A stretch of 64,000 nucleotides of DNA from JAVEDQ01 sp035468175 (GTDB taxonomy: Bacteria > Actinomycetota > Actinomycetes > Frankiales > Frankiaceae). Positions within the stretch are counted from its first letter, which is position 1. Each line of letters opens with the position of its first letter. The notes below the pieces were generated by a model. That model did no database searches and was not told where the DNA came from. It saw only the letters and a list, made by a program, of their open reading frames with translations. Position numbers and translations under genes: made by a program. The stretch lies in NCBI GenBank assembly GCA_035468175.1, contig DATITC010000016.1, positions 29,092-93,091 of the forward strand, in the 5' to 3' direction. Below are positions 40,473-49,516 of this stretch, piece by piece.

Positions 40473-41705
40473 GTGCGGGAGAGGCTGACGATTCGGATGG
40501 GGTTGGATGAACCGGTGATCGTCCGCGGGCGCTGGGTGCTGCCGATCGGGTCCGAGCCGCTCCGTGATGCCGAGGTCGTGATCGAGGGCGAGCGGATCAC
40601 CGAGATCCGTCCGGCCACCGGCGAGGTCCCGCCGCACGTGGTGACGCCCGGCCTCGTCAACGCGCACGCGCACCTGCAGTACGGCCCGAGCTTCGCCGAC
40701 CTCGCCGACGGCGACCTGCCCTTCGCCCGCTGGATCGCGCAGATGATCCAGCGACGGGCGGCGACCAGCCACGAGGGTTGGCGGGCCGAGACTGCGGCCA
40801 GCTGGCGACTGGCGCGGGCCGCCGGGACGACCGCCGTGTCCGACGTCGTCAGCAACACCGCGGCGCTCGACGTCGACGTGCCCGGCGTCCGGTTCGTCGA
40901 GTCGGTGGGCGTGCACAGCCCGGACTGGCCCGCCGAACGGACGCGCCTGCTCGCGGCACTCGAGGGTCATCCCGACGCGGCGCCGGCCCCGCACACGCTC
41001 TACACGCTCGGTACCGACGTGGTGCGTGGGATCGCCGAGCTCGGGCGGGAGCGCGACCTCCGGCTCCACCTGCACCTCGCGGAGACCGCGGACGAGACGG
41101 AGTTCGTCCGGAGCGGGAGCGGACCGCTCGCCGCGCTGCCGTTCAGCGCCGAGATGGAACTCGTGCGGCAGGGCGGGGCCGGGCTGTCGCCGGCGCGCTA
41201 CCTCGACGAGATCTTCGGCCTCGGCCCCGACCTCCACGTCGCCCACGGGGTGCATCTCGACGCCGACGACCGGGCGCTGCTGCGAGCGAAGGGGACCTCG
41301 GTGGCGCTCTGCGCCCGTTCCAACGCGATCCTGCAGGCCGGGGAGCCCCCGATTGCCGCTCACCTCGAGGAGGGCACCCTCTTCTGCGTCGGCACCGATT
41401 CGCTCGCCTCGTCGCCGTCGCTCGACCTCCTGGACGAGCTGCGAGCACTCGGGGCGCTGGCCCGCCGGCAGGGCTACGACCGCGACGACCTCGCCCGTCG
41501 GCTGCTGGAAGCGGCCACGATCGGCGGTGCCCGAGCGATCGGTCGAGCCGCCGGGGTGCTCGCGCCGGGGGCCCGCGCGGACGTCGCGGTCTTCGCGGTC
41601 GACGACCCGGACGGACCCGATCCGTACGAATCCGTGGTCCGTTCCGGCCGCTGCGTGCAGACGCTCGTCGCCGGGACGAACGGGGACGGCCGCGACGACG
41701 GCTAG
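40473..41705 (+). CDS. mqnX: Amidohydrolase, probable aminofutalosine deaminase
   Basis: 410 residues, metal-dependent amidohydrolase fold: GLVNAHAHLQYG (HxH), LHLHLAETADE, VAHGVHLD, and the metal Asp in FCVGTDSLASSPSLDLL. It lies between mqnC and menG. Aminofutalosine made by MqnE must be deaminated to futalosine in organisms that use MqnB, and MqnX-type amidohydrolases do this. The start may be GTG 40473 or ATG 40497 (MGLDEPVIVRGRW). Deaminase function is inferred from family and context; another aminohydrolase role is possible. Confidence 0.68.
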   Translation: MRERLTIRMGLDEPVIVRGRWVLPIGSEPLRDAEVVIEGERITEIRPATGEVPPHVVTPGLVNAHAHLQYGPSFADLADGDLPFARWIAQMIQRRAATSHEGWRAETAASWRLARAAGTTAVSDVVSNTAALDVDVPGVRFVESVGVHSPDWPAERTRLLAALEGHPDAAPAPHTLYTLGTDVVRGIAELGRERDLRLHLHLAETADETEFVRSGSGPLAALPFSAEMELVRQGGAGLSPARYLDEIFGLGPDLHVAHGVHLDADDRALLRAKGTSVALCARSNAILQAGEPPIAAHLEEGTLFCVGTDSLASSPSLDLLDELRALGALARRQGYDRDDLARRLLEAATIGGARAIGRAAGVLAPGARADVAVFAVDDPDGPDPYESVVRSGRCVQTLVAGTNGDGRDDG

Positions 41706-41724
41706 CTCCGGCAGGATGGGTTCC

Positions 41725-42486
41725 GTGCCCACCCGTGCCTCTCTCGAGAAGCGCCCGGCCGAGGTGGCCGCGATGTTCGACGGCGTCGCGCGGCGCTACG
41801 ACCTGACCAACACGGTCCTGTCCCTCGGGCAGGATCGCCGGTGGCGGCACCTGGTCACGGCCGCGATCAGACCGCAGCCGGGCGAGCGAATCCTCGACCT
41901 CGCTGCCGGCACGGCGACCAGCAGCGTGCCGCTCACCGCCACCGGGGCGACCGTCGTCGCGGCCGACTTCAGCCTCGGCATGTTGCAGCAGGGCGCCCGC
42001 CGACTCGCGGGCCGGCCGCACGAGTCGCTCACCCTCACCGCGGCCGACGGTCTGCGCCTTCCGTTCCGCGACGGCGTGTTCGACGCGGTCACGATCTCCT
42101 TCGGCCTCCGCAACACCGCCGATCCTGGTGCCTGCCTCGCCGAGCTGCTACGCGTCACACGCCCTGGCGGTCGGGTCGTGGTGTGCGAGTTCAGCGTCCC
42201 GACGTTCGCTCCGTTCCGGGCCGTCTACCGGGACTACCTGATGCGCGCGCTGCCCGCGATCGCCCGTCGGGTCAGCAGCAACCCGGACGCCTACGTCTAC
42301 CTGGCGGAGTCGATCCGAGCCTGGCCCGACCAGAGCGGACTGGCCGACGTGCTGCTCCGGGCGGGCTGGGAGGACGTCGCGTGGCGCGACCTCTCCGGCG
42401 GCATCGTGGCTCTTCATCGCGCTCGACGGCCCGCGGGGGCGCCGGACCCGCTTCTTGCGGCCTACACTGATCTGCGGAGTTCGTGA
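41725..42486 (+). CDS. menG: Demethylmenaquinone methyltransferase
   Basis: 253 residues. Final methylation of demethylmenaquinone with SAM. MFDGVARRYDLTNTVLSLGQDR is the UbiE/MenG signature (given here as VARRYDLTNTVLSLGQ), with the SAM motif ILDLAAGTATSS and ISFGLRNTADP. GTG 41725 follows CAGGAT by seven bases; the in-frame ATG at 41716 is an alternative. The last two codons overlap a Rex operator. Confidence 0.9.
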   Translation: MPTRASLEKRPAEVAAMFDGVARRYDLTNTVLSLGQDRRWRHLVTAAIRPQPGERILDLAAGTATSSVPLTATGATVVAADFSLGMLQQGARRLAGRPHESLTLTAADGLRLPFRDGVFDAVTISFGLRNTADPGACLAELLRVTRPGGRVVVCEFSVPTFAPFRAVYRDYLMRALPAIARRVSSNPDAYVYLAESIRAWPDQSGLADVLLRAGWEDVAWRDLSGGIVALHRARRPAGAPDPLLAAYTDLRSS

Positions 42487-42497
42487 ACGGTTTCACA
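42482..42497. promoter_or_regulatory. Rex operator upstream of geranylgeranyl reductase and nuo
   Basis: CGTGAACGGTTTCACA matches the Streptomyces Rex operator TGTGAACNNNTTCACA at 12 of 13 fixed positions; only the first base differs. It overlaps the menG stop codon and lies 65 bp before the reductase start, where a promoter for the following operon is expected. Rex itself is encoded at 3082-3813. Confidence 0.75.
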
Positions 42498-42562
42498 AAG
42501 TGGTTTGGCAGGGTTTGTCCGGATTGCTGGACATGTCAATACCGAGCGCAGAAGAGGCAGAG

Positions 42563-43888
42563 ATGAGCGCGTCGATCGAGACGGGCGCCGCCGGGTCCGA
42601 GGTCCGGACCTTCGGCAGCAGCCGTCGTGTCGACGTCTCTCGCGAGGCCGATGCCGACGTCATCGTCGTCGGGGCCGGCCCCGGCGGGTCGACCGCCGCC
42701 TACCACCTGGCCCGCGCCGGTCTCGACGTCCTGTTGCTGGAGAAAACGACCTTCCCGCGGGAGAAGGTCTGCGGCGACGGCCTCACCCCGCGCGCGGTGC
42801 GCAGCCTCATCGCGATGGGCGTCGACACCCGGGACTGGCCGCACAACCAGGGTCTGCGGATCATCGGCGGCAACCACCGGCTGGAGTTGCCGTGGCCGGA
42901 TCTCGCGAGCTACCCCGCCTACGGCCTGGTCCGCACGCGGCACGACTTCGACGAGGTCCTCGCCCGGCACGCGCAGAAGGCCGGAGCGCGACTGCGCGAA
43001 GCGACCAACGTGACCGGTCCGCTGCTTGACGGTGCGGACGGCTCGGACGGGCGGGTGATCGGCGTCCGGACCAAGAGCGGCGAGACCTTCCGTGCCCCCC
43101 TGACGATCGCCGCCGACGGGGTCAGCGCGCGGATGGCACTCGGCAAGGGCATTCGTAAGCGCGACGACCGCCCGATGGGTGTCGCGGTCCGCGGCTACCT
43201 CAAGAGCGAGGCGCGCACCGCCGACGACTGGCTGGAGAGCCACCTCGAGCTGTGGGACGGCCCGCGCGAGCAGGGTCGCCTGCTCCCCGGCTACGGCTGG
43301 ATCTTCGGGGTCGGCGACGGCACCGTGAACGTCGGGCTCGGGGTGCTCAACACCTCCGAGGCGTTCGGCAACGTCGACTACAAGGACCTGCTCCGACGCT
43401 GGCTCGAGGGCATCCCCGACCTCGCCGGCGTCGAACTCGACGGCCCGGTTCGCGGCGGTGCGCTGCCGATGGGCTTCAACCGGCAGCCGCACTACCGCGA
43501 CGGCCTGCTGCTGGTCGGTGACGCCGCCGGCGCCGTGAACCCGTTCAACGGTGAGGGCATCGCTTACGCGATGGAGACCGCGGAGGTGGCGGCCGAGGTT
43601 GTCGCCCAGGCGTTGGGTCGCCCGGCCGGTCCGAGCCGCGAGAGGGCGCTGTCGGAGTACCCGCGGGCGCTCGCGGCCCGCTACGGCGGCTACTACACGC
43701 TCGGTCGCTGGTTCGTCGGGCTGATCGGTCACCCCGAGGTGATGCGGCTCGCGACTCGCTACGGGCTCCCGCGGCCGCTGCTGATGCGCTTCACGCTGAA
43801 GCTGCTCGCCAATCTGACCGACCCCCGGGGCGGCGATGCGCTCGACCGCGTCATCAACGGTCTCGCCCGGATTGCGCCGGCCGCATGA
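42563..43888 (+). CDS. Geranylgeranyl reductase family FAD enzyme
   Basis: 441 residues. FAD motif VIVVGAGPGGSTAAYHLARAG, PREKVCGDGLTPRAV (CGD signature of the family), and GLLLVGDAAGAVNPFNGEGIAYAMETA. Such enzymes reduce double bonds in polyprenyl chains; next to menG and nuo the likely substrate is the menaquinone side chain, giving MK-n(H2/H4) as in many actinomycetes. ATG 42563 has GAAGAGG just upstream; an ATG at 42533 is an alternative. It begins the transcript that probably continues into nuo, under the Rex site. Confidence 0.88.
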   Translation: MSASIETGAAGSEVRTFGSSRRVDVSREADADVIVVGAGPGGSTAAYHLARAGLDVLLLEKTTFPREKVCGDGLTPRAVRSLIAMGVDTRDWPHNQGLRIIGGNHRLELPWPDLASYPAYGLVRTRHDFDEVLARHAQKAGARLREATNVTGPLLDGADGSDGRVIGVRTKSGETFRAPLTIAADGVSARMALGKGIRKRDDRPMGVAVRGYLKSEARTADDWLESHLELWDGPREQGRLLPGYGWIFGVGDGTVNVGLGVLNTSEAFGNVDYKDLLRRWLEGIPDLAGVELDGPVRGGALPMGFNRQPHYRDGLLLVGDAAGAVNPFNGEGIAYAMETAEVAAEVVAQALGRPAGPSRERALSEYPRALAARYGGYYTLGRWFVGLIGHPEVMRLATRYGLPRPLLMRFTLKLLANLTDPRGGDALDRVINGLARIAPAA

Positions 43889-43991
43889 GGCCCTCGAACC
43901 GTGTGCGTGCCGCCCGCGACCCCCGCGTTGCGGGGCCGGGATCGGCACTCGATCCGCGTAATGTCCGCACCGCCGGAAGGGAGGAAGAGCC

Positions 43992-44354
43992 GTGTTGAGG
44001 CCTTATTTGCCGGTCATCGTGCTCTTCGCGTTGGCCGCAGGGTTCGCGATCTTCTCCGTGGTAACCGGGGCGCTCGTCGGCCCCAAGCGCTACAACCGGG
44101 CGAAGCTCGACGCCTACGAATGCGGCATCGAGCCCACGCCGCAGGGCGCCGGCAGCGGTCGCTTCCCGGTGAAGTTCTATCTGACTGCGATGCTTTTCAT
44201 CATCTTCGACATCGAAGTGATCTTCCTCTACCCGTGGGCCGTCAGCTTCGGCGCCCTCGGGGTGTTCGGGCTGGTCGAGATGGTGCTGTTCATCCTCACG
44301 GTCTTCGTCGCGTACGCCTACGTGTGGCGTCGGGGAGGGCTCGAGTGGGACTGA
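43992..44354 (+). CDS. nuoA: NADH-quinone oxidoreductase subunit A
   Basis: 120 residues, three membrane helices. Conserved loop KLDAYECGIEPTPQGAGSGR with the cysteine, and VKFYLTAMLFIIFDIEVIFL. First of the 14 complex I genes, preceded by GGGAGGAAGAG. The 103-bp gap from the reductase has no gene. Confidence 0.95.
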   Translation: MLRPYLPVIVLFALAAGFAIFSVVTGALVGPKRYNRAKLDAYECGIEPTPQGAGSGRFPVKFYLTAMLFIIFDIEVIFLYPWAVSFGALGVFGLVEMVLFILTVFVAYAYVWRRGGLEWD

Positions 44355-44403
44355 GGAATGTGGCGGTGGGACCGAGCGAGGCGACAGGACCGGGAGCAGC
44401 ACT

Positions 44404-45038
<635 letters not shown>

Positions 45039-45042
<4 letters not shown>

Positions 45043-45767
45043 GCCCTGCACCGGGCCAGGGTTCCCCGGGCGATTCGTCGAAGGACCCGGCGCTGCCCGA
45101 CGATCCGTCGGCGGCACCGCCGGGACCGGCTCCGCGCAACATGTTCGGCGGCGCCGGTAGTGGTGACACCTCCGGTTTCGGCGGGCTCATCCGTCCGCTG
45201 CCTGCGCTCACCAGCACCGCGCGTCCGTTCGACGAGAAGAACGAGACCCTCTACGCCGCGATCGAGAAGGCGTTCCCGACGCTCGGCGACGCCATCGAAC
45301 GGGCCGTCGTCGACCGCGGAGAGCTCACCCTGCACGTCCGGCGCGAGTCGTTGCTCGAGGTGGCGCAGGTGATGCGCGATGCGCTGGAACTCCGCTTCGA
45401 GTTCCTCTCCTCGGTGTCCGGCGTGGACTACCTCGGCGTCGACCCGACCGGCCGTCGCCTGCACTCGGTGGTCCACCTGCTGTCGATGACGCACCGGCGA
45501 CGCATCCGGCTCGAGGTGTCGGTGACGGTGGAGGACCCGCACGTGCCGAGCCTGACGTCGATCTACCCGACGGCTGACTGGCTGGAGCGGGAAGCGTTCG
45601 ACTTCTTCGGCATCGTCTACGACGGCCACCCCGGGCTGACGCGGATCATGATGCCGGACGACTGGGACGGCCACCCGCAGCGCAAGGACTATCCGCTCGG
45701 CGGTGTGCCGGTCGAGTACAAGGGTGCCCAGGTCCCCCCACCGGACGAGCGGCGCTCATATGCCTGA
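45039..45767 (+). CDS. nuoC: NADH-quinone oxidoreductase subunit C
   Basis: 242 residues. The core domain includes FLSSVSGVDYLGVDP and the signature PTADWLEREAFDFFGIVYDGHP. An N-terminal extension of ~60 residues is Pro/Gly-rich. It is separate from nuoD, as in actinobacteria. A short ORF bridges to nuoD. Confidence 0.95.
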
Positions 45768-45864
45768 GCTGGTCGTCCACCCCACCGAGTGGCAGAGCGT
45801 CGGGTGGCCTCGGCGACCCGCGCGTCTGCCGCTGCTGGATCTGCTCGGAAAGGACGCGGCATGA
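45760..45864 (+). CDS. 34-residue bridging ORF between nuoC and nuoD
   Basis: The ATG at 45760 lies eight bases inside nuoC in another frame; the TGA at 45862-45864 overlaps the nuoD ATG (ATGA). The peptide begins MPELVVHPTEWQSVGW and ends in LLDLLGKDAA; no domain recognised. It fills the 93-bp gap exactly, so it may be a coupling ORF or a true microprotein. nuoD also has its own GGAAAGGA, so coupling is not essential. Confidence 0.35.
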   Translation: MPELVVHPTEWQSVGWPRRPARLPLLDLLGKDAA

Positions 45865-47222
45865 GCACGACGGACGACCGCGGGACGCGCCTCACCGATC
45901 CCTACGAGGGCGGGTACACCGAGACCACCGAAGGCCGCGTCTACACGGTCACCGGTGGCGATTGGGACGAGATCGTCGGCGGCATCGGCGAGACCGAGAC
46001 GGCCGACGAACGCATCGTCGTGAACATGGGTCCGCAGCACCCGTCGACGCACGGCGTGCTGCGGCTGGTGCTCGAGCTCGAGGGCGAGACGGTCACCGAG
46101 GCCCGACTGGTGATCGGCTACCTGCACACCGGCATCGAGAAGAACGTCGAGTTCCGCAACTGGACGCAGGGCGTCACGTTCGTGACGCGGATGGACTACC
46201 TCTCGCCGCTGTTCAACGAGACCGCCTACAGCCTCGGGGTGGAGAAGCTGCTCGGCGTGACCGACCAGGTCCCCGAGCGCGCCACCACCATCCGCGTGAT
46301 CCTGATGGAGCTGCAGCGGATCGCCAGTCACCTGGTGTGGCTCGCCACCGGCGGGATGGAGATCGGCGCTCTGTCGGCGATGGTCTACGGCTTCCGTGAG
46401 CGCGAGGTCGTGCTCGACGTGCTCGAGCACATCACCGGACTGCGGATGAACCACGCCTTCGTGCGGCCCGGCGGGCTCGCGCAGGACCTGCCGCCCGGCG
46501 CGATCGAAAAGATCGAGGATCTGCTCGAGTACATCCCGACGAAGATCAAGGACTACGAGAAGCTGCTGTCCGGCAACCCGATCTGGCAGCGCCGGCTGCA
46601 GGGGGTCGGCTACCTCGACGCCGCCGGCTGCCTCGCGCTGGGCGTGTCCGGTCCGGTGCTGCGGTCTGCGGGACTGCCGTGGGACCTGCGCAAGACCGAC
46701 CCGTACTGCGGTTACGAGACCTACGACTTCGACGTGCCGACCTCGCTGGAGGGCGACTGCTTCGCCCGTTACGAGATGCGGCTCTACGAGATGAACGAGT
46801 CGGTGAAGATCATCCGTCAGGCGGTCGACCGGCTCGAGCCGGGTCCGGTGATGGTGGCCGACAAGAAGATCGCCTGGCCCGCCCAGCTCGCGCTCGGCCC
46901 GGACGGCATGGGCAACTCGCTCGACCACATCCGCACCATCATGGGGACGTCGATGGAGGCCCTCATCCACCACTTCAAGCTCGTGACCGAGGGCTTCCGG
47001 GTCCCGGCCGGTCAGGTCTACCAGGCCATCGAGTCGCCGCGCGGCGAGCTCGGGTACCACATGGTCTCCGACGGCGGCACGCGCCCGTTCCGCGTCCACG
47101 TGCGGGACCCATCGTTCGTGAACCTGCAGGCCGTGCCGGCGATGTCCGAGGGCGGGCTGATCGCCGACGTCATCGCCGCAGTCGCCTCGCTCGACCCGGT
47201 GATGGGTGGGGTGGACCGCTGA
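45861..47222 (+). CDS. nuoD: NADH-quinone oxidoreductase subunit D
   Basis: 453 residues; forms the quinone pocket with NuoB. VVNMGPQHPSTHGVLRLVLE near residue 55, GYLHTGIEKNVE, MDYLSPLFNETAY, and SPRGELGYHMVSDG are the standard blocks. The start is the ATG at 45861 with GGAAAGGA upstream. Its stop overlaps the nuoE start (TGATG). Confidence 0.96.
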   Translation: MSTTDDRGTRLTDPYEGGYTETTEGRVYTVTGGDWDEIVGGIGETETADERIVVNMGPQHPSTHGVLRLVLELEGETVTEARLVIGYLHTGIEKNVEFRNWTQGVTFVTRMDYLSPLFNETAYSLGVEKLLGVTDQVPERATTIRVILMELQRIASHLVWLATGGMEIGALSAMVYGFREREVVLDVLEHITGLRMNHAFVRPGGLAQDLPPGAIEKIEDLLEYIPTKIKDYEKLLSGNPIWQRRLQGVGYLDAAGCLALGVSGPVLRSAGLPWDLRKTDPYCGYETYDFDVPTSLEGDCFARYEMRLYEMNESVKIIRQAVDRLEPGPVMVADKKIAWPAQLALGPDGMGNSLDHIRTIMGTSMEALIHHFKLVTEGFRVPAGQVYQAIESPRGELGYHMVSDGGTRPFRVHVRDPSFVNLQAVPAMSEGGLIADVIAAVASLDPVMGGVDR

Positions 47223-48178
47223 TGACCGACGTCACGACGTCGACGACGAGCGACGCCACGGCCTCCACGACGAGCGCCGCTGCGACCCCGCGCGGGCTCA
47301 CGGAGGAGACGCGCGCCGCCGCACAGGAGATCATCGCCCGCTACCCCGAGGGCCGGTCCCGCTCGGCGCTGCTGCCGATGCTGCACCTCGTCCAGGCCGA
47401 GGAGGGCTACGTCACCCCGGCCGGCATCGCGTTCTGCGCCGAGGTGCTGGGGTTGACCAAGGCCGAGGTCGGCGCCGTCGCGACCTTCTACACGATGTAC
47501 AAGCGCCGACCGACCGGCGAGTACCTGGTCAGCGTCTGCACCAACCTCTCCTGCCAGATCCTCGGCGGCGAGGAGATCTACGCCAGGCTGTCGCGCCGTC
47601 TCGGCGTCGGGCACGACGAGACGACGCCGGACGGCTTGGTCACTCTCGAGCACGCGGAGTGCCTCGCGGCCTGCGACTACGCGCCCGTTGTGACGGTCAA
47701 CTACGAGTTCTTCGACAACCAGACGCCGGAGACGGCCGAGGAGCTCATCGACTTGCTGCACCGCGGCGAAAGGCCGACTCCGGTTCGTGGCGCCCAGGTG
47801 TGCTCGTTCAAGGAGATCAGCCGGCAGCTCGCCGGCTTCCGCGACCCGCGCCCCGAAGCCGCCCTGGCCGGTCTGTCCCACCCGGACGCGCCGACACCCG
47901 TCGACTCGACCGGCACCGAACAGCTCGTCGGGACCGACATCGGCCCCGCCCCGGAAGCCGTCGAGTACGGCGTGGCCGGCGGGATCACCGAGCGCGTGCT
48001 CTCCGACGCCGACGCTGCGAAGACCTACGGCGAGCCCGGGACGGTCGACGCCGGCGTCGTGTCCGAGTCAGCCGCCGGCGGCGAGAAGACAGCCCACACC
48101 ACCCTCGACGGCGACACCGACCCGAACCTCCGGGCCGTGCGCGCGGACGAGGCCGCTCAGAAGGACAGGGAGCTCTGA
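47222..48178 (+). CDS. nuoE: NADH-quinone oxidoreductase subunit E
   Basis: 318 residues. The thioredoxin-like domain binds a 2Fe-2S cluster through VCTNLSCQILG and AECLAACDYAP. A C-terminal extension of ~100 residues (Asp/Ala/Thr-rich) goes beyond the E. coli subunit; such tails are common in actinomycetes. Confidence 0.95.
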   Translation: MTDVTTSTTSDATASTTSAAATPRGLTEETRAAAQEIIARYPEGRSRSALLPMLHLVQAEEGYVTPAGIAFCAEVLGLTKAEVGAVATFYTMYKRRPTGEYLVSVCTNLSCQILGGEEIYARLSRRLGVGHDETTPDGLVTLEHAECLAACDYAPVVTVNYEFFDNQTPETAEELIDLLHRGERPTPVRGAQVCSFKEISRQLAGFRDPRPEAALAGLSHPDAPTPVDSTGTEQLVGTDIGPAPEAVEYGVAGGITERVLSDADAAKTYGEPGTVDAGVVSESAAGGEKTAHTTLDGDTDPNLRAVRADEAAQKDREL

Positions 48179-48181
48179 CCC

Positions 48182-49516
48182 ATGCCCCCGATCGCCGCGC
48201 TGACCAAGCGCTGGAACGAACCCGAGTCCTGGACCCTCGAGACCTACCTGCGCACCGACGGCTACGCCGCCCTGCGCACGGCGCTGGCGACGGAGCCGGA
48301 CGCGCTGATCCAGCTGGTGAAGGACTCCGGCCTGCGGGGACGCGGCGGCGCCGGCTTCCCGACCGGTATGAAGTGGGGCTTCATCCCGCAGGGTGACGAG
48401 AAGCCGCACTACCTGGTCGTCAACGCCGATGAGGGCGAGCCCGGCACCTGCAAGGACACCCCGCTGATGATGGCGGACCCGCACTCGCTCATCGAGGGGA
48501 TCGTCATCTCCTCGTACGCGGTGCGCTGTCACCACGCGTTCATCTACTTGCGGGGCGAGCTGGTGCACGCCGGACGTCGCCTCCAGCAGGCGATCGACGA
48601 GGCCTACGCCGCGGGTTACCTGGGCGACGACATCCTCGGCAGCGGCTTCGGGCTCAAGCTGACGGTGCACCGTGGCGCCGGTGCCTACATCTGCGGCGAG
48701 GAGACGGCGTTGCTGGACTCGCTCGAGGGGTACCGCGGCCAGCCCCGGCTGCGTCCGCCGTTCCCGGCGACGCACGGGCTGTACCAGTCGCCGACGGTCG
48801 TCAACAACGTCGAGTCGATCGCCAGCGTCCCGTTCATCGTCCAGCACGGCGTCGACTGGTTCCGGCAGTGGGGCTCCGAGAAGTCGCCCGGGCCGAAGAT
48901 CTACTCGCTGTCCGGGCACGTGAACAAGCCGGGCCAGTACGAGCTGCCCATGGGCACGACGATGCGCGAGCTGCTAGAACTCGGCGGCGGTATCCGCAAC
49001 GGTCGCAAGCTGAAGGCCTGGACCCCTGGCGGCTCCAGCACGCCGCTGCTCACCGAGGAGCACCTCGACGCTCCCCTCGACTTCGAGGGAATGCAGGAGG
49101 CTGGTTCCCTGCTCGGCACCGCCGCCCTGATGGTCCTGGACGACACGGTCTGCATGGTGAAGACCTGTCTTCGGCTGACCCAGTTCTACGCGCACGAGTC
49201 GTGCGGCAAGTGCACTCCGTGTCGCGAGGGCACCTATTGGATGGTCCAGATCCTGCAGCGGCTCGAGGCCGGGGTGGGCTCCGAAGAGGACATCACGACG
49301 CTGCTCGACACCTGCGACAACATCTTCGGTCGCGCTTTCTGTGCGCTCGGCGACGGCGCGACCAGCCCAATCGTGTCCGGCATCAAGTTCTTCCGGGACG
49401 AGTTCGTCGACCACTACACGCTCGGGCGCTGCCCGTTCACCAAGCCGGACTACGCCACCGTCGGTCGGCATCCGGGGGCCTCCGGCGCCGCCTCCGCTGT
49501 CGCAGGAGCCCACTGA
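48182..49516 (+). CDS. nuoF: NADH-quinone oxidoreductase subunit F
   Basis: 444 residues; binds NADH, FMN and cluster N3. RGRGGAGFPTGMKW, NADEGEPGTCKD, GAGAYICGEETALLDSLEG and ESCGKCTPCREGT are all present. Its stop overlaps the nuoG start (TGATG). Confidence 0.96.
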   Translation: MPPIAALTKRWNEPESWTLETYLRTDGYAALRTALATEPDALIQLVKDSGLRGRGGAGFPTGMKWGFIPQGDEKPHYLVVNADEGEPGTCKDTPLMMADPHSLIEGIVISSYAVRCHHAFIYLRGELVHAGRRLQQAIDEAYAAGYLGDDILGSGFGLKLTVHRGAGAYICGEETALLDSLEGYRGQPRLRPPFPATHGLYQSPTVVNNVESIASVPFIVQHGVDWFRQWGSEKSPGPKIYSLSGHVNKPGQYELPMGTTMRELLELGGGIRNGRKLKAWTPGGSSTPLLTEEHLDAPLDFEGMQEAGSLLGTAALMVLDDTVCMVKTCLRLTQFYAHESCGKCTPCREGTYWMVQILQRLEAGVGSEEDITTLLDTCDNIFGRAFCALGDGATSPIVSGIKFFRDEFVDHYTLGRCPFTKPDYATVGRHPGASGAASAVAGAH

